Source: Hymenobacter fodinae (GTDB taxonomy: Bacteria > Bacteroidota > Bacteroidia > Cytophagales > Hymenobacteraceae). From it: a DNA stretch of 64,000 nucleotides. Where the stretch lies: positions 1,635,134 to 1,699,133 of the forward strand of contig NZ_SRLA01000001.1 of assembly GCF_004745825.1 (NCBI RefSeq), read 5' to 3'. Of the stretch, positions 8,818-17,171 are shown in pieces (the stretch's first letter is position 1; each line of letters opens with the position of its first letter). The notes beneath the pieces are model-generated. The model searched no databases. It was not told the DNA's origin and was given only the letters and a program-made list of their open reading frames with translations. Position numbers and translations under genes: made by a program.

Positions 8818-9993
8818 ATGCAGACTACTACACAGGCCGCCGTGCAAACCACCGGCACCCAGCCCCTAGCCGAAGCTTCCCAACCTGGCCGGCTTGTGTC
8901 GCTTGATGTCTTCCGGGGCATCACGGTAATGGCCATGATTCTGGTGAACAATCCCGGTAGTTGGGACCATATCTATGCCCCGCTGGAGCACGCCCACTGG
9001 CACGGCTGCACGCCCACCGACCTCATCTTTCCGTTCTTCCTATTCATTGTAGGCGTAAGCTTGGTCTATGCCCTCGATGGGGCCCGGCAGCAGCCCGAAA
9101 CCCACGGGCGCATCATGCTGCGCATTTTGAAGCGGGCGGCCATTTTGTATGGTCTAGGCCTATTCTCGGCCCTGTTTCCTAGTTTCGATTTTAGCACGGT
9201 GCGCATCCCAGGCGTGCTGGCCCGCATTGCCTTGGTGTTCCTGATATGTGGTATCGTGTTCTTGAAAACCACCTGGCGCCAGCAGTTAGGCCTGTTGGCT
9301 ACCATTTTGGTGCTCTACAATGTGCTGCTGCAGTTGGTGCCAGTACCCGGCTACGGGCCCGCCAACCTGGAGGCCAGCACCAACCTGGGCGCCTGGCTCG
9401 ACCGTACTATTCTGGGGGAAGCCCACCTCTGGAAATCAAGCCGCACCTGGGATCCCGAAGGGATTTTGGGCACCCTGCCCGCCGTGGGTACTGGCCTACT
9501 GGGTATGCTCACGGCCCGCTGGCTGCGGCAACCGGAGGTGGCCCCAGCAACGAAAGTGGCCTGGCTGTTTGTGGCAGGGGGCGCCTGCGTGGTACTAGGC
9601 CTGATCTGGAACGGTTGGTTTCCCATCAACAAAAGCCTCTGGACCAGCTCTTACGTGCTTTACGCCGGTGGCCTAGCGGTGGCGGTACTAGCCGCATTCT
9701 ACTGGCTCTGCGACGTGCAGGGCTACCGTGGCTGGATTAAGGCACCCTTGGTGTACGGCGTAAATGCCATCACCGTGTTTTTCCTTTCTAGCTTGGTACC
9801 GCGCCTGCTGAACATGATTAAAGTGCCCGGCCCTAACGGCCCAACTGGCCTACGGACGTGGATGTATGACACGCTGTTTGTGCCGTATTTCAGCCCCATT
9901 AATGCCTCGTTGGCGGGGGCCATTGCATGCGTGCTTATTTGGCTGGGCATTCTGTGGGTGATGTATAAGAAGCAGATCATCATTAAAGTGTAG
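8818..9993 (+). CDS. NagX/HGSNAT-type membrane acyltransferase (DUF1624/DUF5009 family)
   Basis: The 391-residue protein has a short hydrophilic N-terminus, then RLVSLDVFRGITVMAMILVNNPG, the signature of heparan-alpha-glucosaminide N-acetyltransferase-like proteins. About ten hydrophobic membrane helices follow. The motif HGCTPTDLIFPFFLFIVGVS is also typical of the family, with the His near residue 61 the likely catalytic residue. Bacterial members (NagX) are thought to acetylate amino sugars such as glucosamine across the inner membrane. The gene stands alone, and its promoter region is shared divergently with susC. Confidence 0.85.
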   Translation: MQTTTQAAVQTTGTQPLAEASQPGRLVSLDVFRGITVMAMILVNNPGSWDHIYAPLEHAHWHGCTPTDLIFPFFLFIVGVSLVYALDGARQQPETHGRIMLRILKRAAILYGLGLFSALFPSFDFSTVRIPGVLARIALVFLICGIVFLKTTWRQQLGLLATILVLYNVLLQLVPVPGYGPANLEASTNLGAWLDRTILGEAHLWKSSRTWDPEGILGTLPAVGTGLLGMLTARWLRQPEVAPATKVAWLFVAGGACVVLGLIWNGWFPINKSLWTSSYVLYAGGLAVAVLAAFYWLCDVQGYRGWIKAPLVYGVNAITVFFLSSLVPRLLNMIKVPGPNGPTGLRTWMYDTLFVPYFSPINASLAGAIACVLIWLGILWVMYKKQIIIKV

Positions 9994-10068
9994 CCTGCTC
10001 TAGGCCACCTCAGTACCTGATTTCCACTACTCACACCAACGACGGCCCTGCTTTCTCGTATTGGAAGT

Positions 10069-10590
10069 ATGAAACATCCGTGGATACTGGCAGCAGCCCT
10101 TGTGCTAACTGCCCCGGCCGTAAGTGCCCAAACAACCCCCGCTACTCCTGCCGCGGCCTCCACCACGCCGATATCCGCGAGTCACCGCAAAGCGGCCGAA
10201 GAGCTACTGGCCGTAACTGGCAGCGAAAAGAACATGACGGAAATGACCAGCCGCATGCTGGATGTGCAGCTAGAGCAGCGCCCCGAAATGAAAGCGGTAG
10301 AGCCTGAAATGCGCGCTTTCCTCACGAAGTACATGAGCTGGCAGTCTATGAAGGAAGACCTGGTGCAGCTTTACGCTCAGGAGTTCACCGAAAAAGAACT
10401 CAAAGAGCTGAACAAGTTCTATCAGACGCCTACTGGCCGCAAAACCATCCAGAAAATGCCCATGCTTATGCAAGCCGGCATGGAAATAGGCCAGCGCCGC
10501 GTGCAGGAGCACCTACCCGAATTGCAGAAAGCCATTGCCGACAAAATGCAAAGTCAGCAAGCAACTCCAGGCACGGGAACGGTGAAATAG
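10069..10590 (+). CDS. DUF2059 exported protein
   Basis: A 173-residue protein with a signal peptide (cleavage near VSAQ) and an Ala/Thr/Pro-rich stretch up to about residue 40. The remainder is the helical DUF2059 domain, with KAAEELLAVTGSEKNMTEM at its start and the family pattern LVQLYAQEFTEKELKELNKFYQTPTGRKTIQKMP in the middle. It should be periplasmic. Members of this family have no settled function. It is followed by a strong terminator. Confidence 0.88.
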   Translation: MKHPWILAAALVLTAPAVSAQTTPATPAAASTTPISASHRKAAEELLAVTGSEKNMTEMTSRMLDVQLEQRPEMKAVEPEMRAFLTKYMSWQSMKEDLVQLYAQEFTEKELKELNKFYQTPTGRKTIQKMPMLMQAGMEIGQRRVQEHLPELQKAIADKMQSQQATPGTGTVK

Positions 10591-10689
10591 TGATTGAGTG
10601 GATGAGTGAAGTGGCCTAGCGCGTCACTGTGCGGAGGCCCGACGACCTAGTTCTTCCTTGTTCATAGGCGAACCGTTCATCATGTTTAA

Positions 10690-10721
10690 AAGCCCTTACT
10701 TCTTGGCAGAAGTAAGGGCTT
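10690..10721 (+). terminator. Intrinsic terminator downstream of the DUF2059 gene
   Basis: A perfect 14-bp stem (AAGCCCTTACTTCT and complement) with a TGGC loop, followed by a T-rich run. Confidence 0.85.
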
Positions 10722-10852
10722 CTTATTTCTCCAGGATGTTACTTTCTGAGATGGAAGGCTGGCTATAATGATAGCTCGATATGCCACATGCTCGCAATGA
10801 CAGAGCAGTTCTAGGACACTTCACCAACTCGTTCCGTCACCTTATCACCTCA

Positions 10853-12502
10853 TCACGAAAACTCGTACCCGGCAAAATCTTCGCGGAGCTTGGTTTTGAG
10901 GAGCTTGCCGGTGGCGGTGTGGGGGAGTTGGTCTACAAACTCTACGGCTTCCGGAATCCACCAGCGGGCTACTTTGCCTTCGTAGTAGGCCAGTAGCTCT
11001 TGTTTGCTGATTTGGGCTTCGGGCTTGCGGACGACAACCAGTAGGGGCCGCTCACTCCATTTGGGGTGAGGCACGCCAATCACAGCGGCTTCGGCAATGG
11101 CGGGGTGGCCTACGGCGAGGTTTTCCAGCTCGATGCTCGAAATCCACTCGCCGCCCGACTTGATAACGTCCTTCGAGCGGTCGGTGATTTGCATGAAGCC
11201 ATTGGGGTCTATGGTAGCTACATCGCCGGTGCAGAACCAGCCGTTGGCGGTGAGTCCGCTCGGCTGGTCGGATCCGAAGTACTCGCGCACGATGAACGGC
11301 CCGCGCACCAGCAGGTCGCCGAAGGCCACGCCGTCGTGGGGCAGCTCCTGGCCGGCATCATCCACAATCTTCATGTCAACGCCGAAAATGGCTCGGCCCT
11401 GCTTGGTCTGGATAGCAAACTGCTCGTCGGGGCTAAGGCTGAGCTGCTGGGGCTTGAGGGTGCACACGGTACCCAGCGGCGAGGTTTCCGACATGCCCCA
11501 CGCGTGCCGAATTTCTACGCCCAACTCTTCCTCAAAGGCCTTGAGCAGAGCTGGCGGACAGGACGCTCCGCCCACAATCATCTTCCGGAGGGTGGAAAAC
11601 TGTAGTTGTTTCTCGCGCATAAACGTCAGCAGCCCAAACCAAATGGTGGGCACGCCGGCCGTAAACGTCACGCCTTCCTGTTCATAGAGCTCGTAGAGGC
11701 TGGCCGCGTCGAGGCCGGGGCCGGGCATCACCAACTTACAGCCGTTCATGGGCGCCGCATACGGAATGCCCCAGGCATTGACGTGAAACATGGGCACCAC
11801 CGGCAACACCACGTCTCGGGCGGAGCAGTTAAAGCAGTCGGGCAGAGAGGCGGCGTAGCTATGCAGCAGCGTAGAGCGGTGGGAGTAAAGCACGCCCTTG
11901 GGCTGGTCGGTGGTGCCGGATGTGTAGCACAGTGAGGAGGCCGTGTTTTCGTCGAACGTAGGCCACTCGTACTCGGCATTATGGGCCGCCAGCAGGTCTT
12001 CGTAGCAGCGTAGATTGGGGAGGGTGGTGGTTTCGGGCAGGTGGGCCCGGCCGGTCATCAGCACCCAGCTTTCCACGGTGGGGCACTGGGGCACCAGCTT
12101 CTCTACCAGGGGCAGAAAGGTGAGGTCGAAGAACAGCAGCCGGTCTTGGGCGTGGTTGATGATGTAGACGAGCTGCTCAAAAAACAGGCGGGGGTTGATG
12201 GTGTGGCACACTGCGCCCATGCCCGAAATACCATAATACAGCTCAAAGTGGCGGTGCGTGTTCCAGGCCAGCGTGCCCACCCGGTCGCCGCCACGAATGC
12301 CCAGCTCCGTTAGGGCATTGGCCAGCCGCTTGCTGCGCTGGTGAGCCGCAGCATAGGTGTAGCGGTGTAGGCCACCCTCGGGTAGGCGAGAAACAATTTC
12401 AGTGTCAGCGTGCCACTTAGCAGCGTGCTCCAGTAGCCCCGCAATGCGCAGGGGCTCGTTCATCATCAGGCCTAGCATGGGAATCTTGTTGGTGGGACCC
12501 AT
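10853..12502 (-). CDS. Long/medium-chain fatty acid-CoA ligase (AMP-binding enzyme)
   Basis: The 549-residue protein has the adenylate-forming enzyme motifs. These are [16 protein letters not shown] (phosphate loop, near residue 186; the usual second Gly-x pair is replaced by Asp-Gln), [25 protein letters not shown] and [17 protein letters not shown], with the catalytic Lys in [14 protein letters not shown] near the C-terminus. It should activate a fatty acid to acyl-CoA in the cytoplasm. Sequence style is that of the AlkK / FadD3-like group active on medium chains; the chain length is inferred. It is monocistronic, and no beta-oxidation genes are adjacent. Confidence 0.92.
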   Translation of the reverse strand: MGPTNKIPMLGLMMNEPLRIAGLLEHAAKWHADTEIVSRLPEGGLHRYTYAAAHQRSKRLANALTELGIRGGDRVGTLAWNTHRHFELYYGISGMGAVCHTINPRLFFEQLVYIINHAQDRLLFFDLTFLPLVEKLVPQCPTVESWVLMTGRAHLPETTTLPNLRCYEDLLAAHNAEYEWPTFDENTASSLCYTSGTTDQPKGVLYSHRSTLLHSYAASLPDCFNCSARDVVLPVVPMFHVNAWGIPYAAPMNGCKLVMPGPGLDAASLYELYEQEGVTFTAGVPTIWFGLLTFMREKQLQFSTLRKMIVGGASCPPALLKAFEEELGVEIRHAWGMSETSPLGTVCTLKPQQLSLSPDEQFAIQTKQGRAIFGVDMKIVDDAGQELPHDGVAFGDLLVRGPFIVREYFGSDQPSGLTANGWFCTGDVATIDPNGFMQITDRSKDVIKSGGEWISSIELENLAVGHPAIAEAAVIGVPHPKWSERPLLVVVRKPEAQISKQELLAYYEGKVARWWIPEAVEFVDQLPHTATGKLLKTKLREDFAGYEFS

Positions 12503-12689
12503 AAGCTAGGTATTTGCCCGCATAGTTTTACTTCCCAGCCAACTACTAGCGTCGAGCTTAGTATAGCAATATGTAGCTATAAAATTTAATTATTAAACTA
12601 TTTGAGGTTCGATTCATGTATGTGCCAGTATCTTTCCGTGGTCAAGTTGTTACTGATGAGCTTGATAAATAAGCGTTTGTAGTACCTGT

Positions 12690-13574
12690 ATGCAGTTTCG
12701 TACCGTAACTTTTCCTAGTTCGCTCACTCCCGGTCAGCCCTTTGTTAATCAGTCACTTGAGGCCTTAGAGTATACCCACCCACTATTGCAGCGCAACAAA
12801 GTGCGGGTTATTGGCAGCGGAGAGCAGGTGCTGCTGTTTTGCCACGGCTTCGGCTGCAGCCAGCACATCTGGCGCTACCTTACCACGTCGCTGGCCACGC
12901 GCTACAAGCTGGTACTGTTTGACTATGTGGGTTCCGGCGAATCAGACCTCCAGGCTTACGAGCCAGTGAAGTACAGCTCGCTGGAGGGCTACGCGCAGGA
13001 TATCGTGGATATTTGCCAGGTGCTGAATCTGCGCGATGTGGTGCTGGTAGGCCACTCCATCGGGGCCACTATTGCTATGCTGGCCGCCATTCAGGAGCCC
13101 GCTTATTTTGCAAAGTGCATTATGCTGGCGCCCTCTCCTTGCTACACCAATGAGCCGGGCTACCACGGCGGCTTCGAGCGCGAGGATGTGCATCAGCTGC
13201 TGCAGCTCATGGACGCAGACTACTCTAGCTGGGCCAATATGTTTGCCACTATTCTGATGGGGGCCAGAAATGAGTCGTCGTTGGGGGAGGAGCTGGCCGG
13301 CTTCTTCTGCAACACCGACCCTCAGATTGCTAAGCAGTTTGCCACCACCGCTTTCCTGGCCGATAACCGGGCCGAGGTGCCATTGCTCAACATCCCAACC
13401 CTGATCTTGCAATGTTCGCAGGATGCCGTAGCTCCGGAAGAAGTAGGGGAGTACCTGCACGCACACCTGCCCCAGTCTACGCTAGTGAAGCTGCAGGCCA
13501 CCGGCCACTGCCCCCACCTGAGTGCCCCCCTAGAAACTCTCACGGCCATGGAGACTTTCCTGTCGGCTAATTAG
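12690..13574 (+). CDS. Alpha/beta hydrolase, RsbQ-like
   Basis: The 294-residue hydrolase shows an oxyanion-hole segment CHGFGCSQHIWR, the nucleophile elbow GHSIGA (Ser near residue 124), an acid Asp in CSQDAVAP and the catalytic His in GHCPHLSAP. This motif set matches RsbQ, the partner of the RsbP phosphatase in Bacillus stress signalling, and related strigolactone-receptor-type hydrolases. No rsbP-like gene is adjacent, so its role in this organism is open. It is cytoplasmic, with no signal peptide. Confidence 0.85.
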   Translation: MQFRTVTFPSSLTPGQPFVNQSLEALEYTHPLLQRNKVRVIGSGEQVLLFCHGFGCSQHIWRYLTTSLATRYKLVLFDYVGSGESDLQAYEPVKYSSLEGYAQDIVDICQVLNLRDVVLVGHSIGATIAMLAAIQEPAYFAKCIMLAPSPCYTNEPGYHGGFEREDVHQLLQLMDADYSSWANMFATILMGARNESSLGEELAGFFCNTDPQIAKQFATTAFLADNRAEVPLLNIPTLILQCSQDAVAPEEVGEYLHAHLPQSTLVKLQATGHCPHLSAPLETLTAMETFLSAN

Positions 13575-13596
13575 AGACACGATACAATACTCAAGC

Positions 13597-13694
13597 CGTC
13601 ATCCTGAGCAGCGCGAAGGATCTTCTCACGCATGAACGACTGGCCTAGAGCCTAACGCTTCGTGGTAAGATCCTTCGCGCTGCTCAGGATGACG
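13597..13694. repeat. REP-like long inverted repeat
   Basis: Two perfect 28-bp arms (13597-13624 and 13667-13694, beginning CGTCATCCTGAGCAGCGCG) surround a 42-base centre that contains one copy of TGGCCTAG. The arm sequence has the look of the GTCATCCTGAGC-type palindromic repeats scattered in Hymenobacter-like genomes. It lies just after the stop of the RsbQ-like gene. Confidence 0.8.
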
Positions 13695-13724
13695 TGCAGC
13701 AGGAGACGCCTCAAATAACTCAAA

Positions 13725-13765
13725 AAACGGAAGCCGCTCCTGAACCTCAGGAGCGGCTTCCGTTT
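13725..13765. terminator. Bidirectional intrinsic terminator
   Basis: A perfect 19-bp stem (AAACGGAAGCCGCTCCTGA with complement) has a 3-base loop and A/T tracts at both ends, between the convergent RsbQ-like gene and the GH3 fusion gene. Confidence 0.92.
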
Positions 13766-13787
13766 AGGATAATCAGACAGAATACTT

Positions 13788-16700
13788 CTAATTTTCCTGC
13801 GGTACCGTGCTTTCCACGGCCTGCTTATGGGGCTGCCGGATGCTCTCCAGCGCCACCTGCAACACGCCCGACCGGACGCTTAATTCTGAAATCTTGTTGT
13901 TGCGGCGGGTGGGGTTTACGCGGTTGGTGAGCACGATGCAGGTCAGCTCCTCCTTAGGGTCAACCCAGAAATAGGTGCCCGTATAGCCAGTGTGCCCATA
14001 GCTGAGCTGCGATACGCTCTTGGCTGAATTCACCGTGGGGTTGGCGGCGGGGCGGTCGAAGCCCAGGGCGCGGCGGTTGTCGGGGCAGAACTGGCAGCGG
14101 GTGTACTCGGCTACGGTTTCGGGCTTGAGGAGCTGCTGCCCGCCGTAGCGACCGTTCCAGGCGTAGAGTTGCACCAGCTTAGCTAGGTCGTTGGCGTTGC
14201 CGAACAGGCCCGCGTGACCCGAGAGGCCGCCGAGCAGAGCCGCGCCTTCGTCGTGGACGGTGCCGTGCAGCTGGCTGTGGCGAAACAGAGAGTCGTACTC
14301 AGTGGGTGCGATGCGGCTGAGTGGGAAGCGGCGCGTGGGGTTGTAGCCCAGCGTGGTGGCGCCCAAGGGGCGGTAGATTTCATCGGTTACAAACTTGTCA
14401 ATCGTTTTGCCCGAGGCGGCTTTGATGAAGCGGGGGTACATAATGAACGACAAGTCTGAGTACACGTAGCCGGGCTTTTCGTTCAGCGGCGACTCAGCAA
14501 TTTCGCGGGTGATGCGCTCGGGGAAATCTTTGCGGGCCCAGAGGTTGCCGGCCGCCCGGAGTGGGAAACGAGCCGAGGAATCGGGGCGGAAGTAACGGCG
14601 GCTCATCTCCGAAGGCTGATTAACCGGCACGTCCTTTGGGTCGGGGCTCTTGCCGAAGAGGGAGTTGAACAGGCCGCGGGGCTTAGTGTACTCGCGCCAG
14701 AACGGAATCCAGGCTTTCAGGCGGGCTTGGTGGGTAAGTACGTCGCGCAGCTTCAGGTTGTCCTTGTTGGTGCCCTTGAACTCGGGGAACAACTGGCCTA
14801 GCATCATGTCGGGGTTGAACTTGCCCTCGTCCTGCAGCTTCATCAGGCTCGGCAGTGCCGCCGATACCTTGGTCACCGAAGCCAGGTCGTAGAGGTCGTC
14901 GTTGCGGACGGGCCGGCTGGGCTTGCCGCCCTGGGCGGGGGCATCCTGGAATGAGTGCGTGCCGTAGCTTTTGCGCAGCACCACCACGCCACGACGGGCA
15001 ATAACCACCTCGCCGCCGGGGAAGGCCTTGGCCGCCACGGCGCCGTTCATGATGGAGTCCACGCGGGCCTCTAGGTTGTTGTTCATGCCCACTGCCTCGG
15101 GGAAGCTGTAGCTGAGCCGGATGCCGCCTTTGGTAGCTAGGCCAGTGCCGTAGCTGTAGCGGTCTGATACCGTCACGGGCAGCTTGCCGCTGGCCGATAT
15201 ACCTCCGAAAATAACCTCAGCGGCTACGTCCTGGGCGTTCTTGCTTTCCTGGTAGGCCAGTACCACCGCGTCGGCACGGTCCAGGTCCCGGATTTTGGCA
15301 ACGGCGTAAGCGTTACCAAATACCGTTACAATCACCTTCTGGCCTTTACCGCCTAGCTCATGTAAGAACACGTTGGTTTCAGGCGTCACGCCGAAGTTGG
15401 TGGCGGGGTTGCGACCGAGATTATTCACGCCCACCAGCACCGTATTGTAGGCTTTCAGGGTCTCGCGCATCTTGGTCAGCTCGTCCATGCTGGCGGTGGC
15501 AGGCAGCCAGAAGTGGCGCACCGGCGCGTAATCGGCTACCATACGCTGGAAGTCGGTGGTGTCTTTGGTGCCGATGGTGAGCGTGGCCAGGCGCAGGGTA
15601 TCGAGGCGCTGCAGGGGCAGCAGGTTTTTCTGGTTGCGCAGCACCGTGGTGCTCAGCTCGGTGAGGTGCTGGCTGAGGTACTGGGCGTGGGGCGTGTTCA
15701 GATCGGCGGTGAGGTTGCGCAGGTCAATGGGCTTATACTTGTTCAGGCCTGCCCACTCCTTCAGGGCCAACACCTTGCGGCAGCGGGCATCGAGGTCGGC
15801 CTGGCTGAGCTGGCCTTTATTGATGGCCTCGCGCACCATTTTCAGGGCCAGCGGAATGTTCTTCGAAAACTCCAGAATGTCGTTGCCAGCCAGCAGAGCG
15901 CGCAAGTCAGCGTCGCCGGGCGGGTACTTGCTGATAACGCCCTTCATGTTCATGGCGTCGGTGAAGATGATGCCCTCGAAGCCCAGCTTCTGCTTCAGCA
16001 AATCCTGGATGATAGGCCTAGAAAGGGTAGAGGGCAGGCCCGTAGTATCGAGGGCCGGAATGTTAAGGTGGGCTACCATCATGCCCCCAATGCCGCGCTT
16101 AATCAAGCTCTTGAAGGGGTACAGCTCCAGGGTGTCAATGCGCTTGCGGTCAATGCGGAGCAAAGGCAGAGCCAGGTGGGAGTCGGTGTCGGTGTCGCCG
16201 TGGCCGGGGAAATGCTTGGCAACGGCCAGCACGCCGGCGTCCTGCATGCCCTTCATGTACTGGTAACTTTTCTCGGTTACGTTCTCGCGGTTTTCGCCCC
16301 AGCTGCGGTAGCCGATGACAGGGTTGGCGGCGTTGTTGTTCACGTCTACCACCGGTGCAAAGTTGACGTGCATGCCCAAGCGCTTGAACTGGGCCGCTAC
16401 CTCGGTGCCCATATCGTAGACCAACTGGTTGTCGCGGATACCGCCCATGCTCATCTGGTAGGGAAAGCGCTGCACGCTGTCGAGGCGCATGCCCACTCCC
16501 CATTCGGCGTCCATAGCTACCAGCAGGGGCACTTTGCTCTGGCTCTGGTAGCGGTTTAGGAGCTTGCTCTGACGCACCGGGCCGCCCTGGAAGAAAATCA
16601 GGCCCCCAATGCCGTACTGCTGAATTAGGGCCGATACGGAGTCCTCATCAATCCGCTTGCGGTTAGAGTAGGCCGCCACCATAAACAACTGTGCTACCCG

Positions 16701-16994
16701 CTGGTCGGGCGTCAGCGTCTTCATCACCGAGTCAACCCAGCGCGACTGGCCTAGCTGGCCCGCAAACGGCACGGGCTGGTTGCGGCTCTTGGCGGCTTGC
16801 GCAGCTTTGGCGCTGGCCGCTTTCGCACTCGAGGTCTTTGACGACGGTGCTTTCTGGGCAGTTGGTCGTGAAGATTCAGTGCGGGCAAATTTTTTCTTGG
16901 TAGAAGATTTCTGGCGGCTTTGAGCCGAGCTATCCAGCGGGCTCAGCAACACCAGCAACAGCCACAAGAGAGAGAGGAGGCGAGAAGAAGACAA
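13788..16994 (-). CDS. Two-domain GH3 (NagZ-type) glycosidase fused to a beta-lactamase-family serine hydrolase
   Basis: The 1068-residue exported protein has a signal peptide (to about SSAQ) and a Lys/Ala/Ser-rich linker to residue 70. A GH3 N-terminal domain follows with KHFPGHGDTDTDSH (residues 260-273, the His/Asp acid-base loop of NagZ-type enzymes) and IIFTDAMNMKG (nucleophile Asp near 346). The GH3 C-terminal domain extends to about residue 620. The last 430 residues are a class-C-like serine hydrolase with SVTK near 730, YSD (Tyr-Ser) and HTGYTG. Activity on muropeptides (N-acetylglucosamine cleavage plus peptide hydrolysis) is inferred. The start codon used is TTG at 16994; no in-frame ATG gives a signal peptide. 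Confidence 0.9.
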   Translation of the reverse strand: MSSSRLLSLLWLLLVLLSPLDSSAQSRQKSSTKKKFARTESSRPTAQKAPSSKTSSAKAASAKAAQAAKSRNQPVPFAGQLGQSRWVDSVMKTLTPDQRVAQLFMVAAYSNRKRIDEDSVSALIQQYGIGGLIFFQGGPVRQSKLLNRYQSQSKVPLLVAMDAEWGVGMRLDSVQRFPYQMSMGGIRDNQLVYDMGTEVAAQFKRLGMHVNFAPVVDVNNNAANPVIGYRSWGENRENVTEKSYQYMKGMQDAGVLAVAKHFPGHGDTDTDSHLALPLLRIDRKRIDTLELYPFKSLIKRGIGGMMVAHLNIPALDTTGLPSTLSRPIIQDLLKQKLGFEGIIFTDAMNMKGVISKYPPGDADLRALLAGNDILEFSKNIPLALKMVREAINKGQLSQADLDARCRKVLALKEWAGLNKYKPIDLRNLTADLNTPHAQYLSQHLTELSTTVLRNQKNLLPLQRLDTLRLATLTIGTKDTTDFQRMVADYAPVRHFWLPATASMDELTKMRETLKAYNTVLVGVNNLGRNPATNFGVTPETNVFLHELGGKGQKVIVTVFGNAYAVAKIRDLDRADAVVLAYQESKNAQDVAAEVIFGGISASGKLPVTVSDRYSYGTGLATKGGIRLSYSFPEAVGMNNNLEARVDSIMNGAVAAKAFPGGEVVIARRGVVVLRKSYGTHSFQDAPAQGGKPSRPVRNDDLYDLASVTKVSAALPSLMKLQDEGKFNPDMMLGQLFPEFKGTNKDNLKLRDVLTHQARLKAWIPFWREYTKPRGLFNSLFGKSPDPKDVPVNQPSEMSRRYFRPDSSARFPLRAAGNLWARKDFPERITREIAESPLNEKPGYVYSDLSFIMYPRFIKAASGKTIDKFVTDEIYRPLGATTLGYNPTRRFPLSRIAPTEYDSLFRHSQLHGTVHDEGAALLGGLSGHAGLFGNANDLAKLVQLYAWNGRYGGQQLLKPETVAEYTRCQFCPDNRRALGFDRPAANPTVNSAKSVSQLSYGHTGYTGTYFWVDPKEELTCIVLTNRVNPTRRNNKISELSVRSGVLQVALESIRQPHKQAVESTVPQEN

Positions 16995-17105
16995 TGGAAA
17001 GGGCAGTAGTTAAATGGGTAGAATGCGAATTTAAGGTATTTGGTAAGGATGAATATCGGCTGCTCCCAAACGGGAGGGTAAGCTGCTGCGCAAGTGGCCT
17101 AGAAA

Positions 17106-17137
17106 AGAGAGGGCAGCTGAATTCAGCTGCCCTCTCT
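17106..17137. terminator. Perfect palindromic terminator downstream of the xylanase gene
   Basis: A 32-base perfect palindrome, centred on TGAATTCA, lies 35 bases beyond the stop of the minus-strand xylanase gene. A copy of TGGCCTAG lies at 17095-17102, just beyond it. Confidence 0.8.
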
Positions 17138-17171
17138 ACCTATGTACTCGAAAGCTAAAGAACCTCAGTGG

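Noticed and set aside
12690..13574. Assignment of a sigma-B stress pathway from the RsbQ-like gene and the STAS protein at 61981
   Set aside because: The genes are 48 kb apart, no RsbP, RsbW or sigma factor gene is adjacent to either, and RsbQ-like hydrolases have other roles.
13597..13694. Possible CRISPR-type repeat
   Set aside because: It is a single inverted pair, not a series of direct repeats with spacers. No cas gene is present in the window.
15513..16559. Plus-strand ORF of 348 codons across the GH3 fusion gene
   Set aside because: It is antisense to the catalytic GH3 domain, which has clear active-site motifs.
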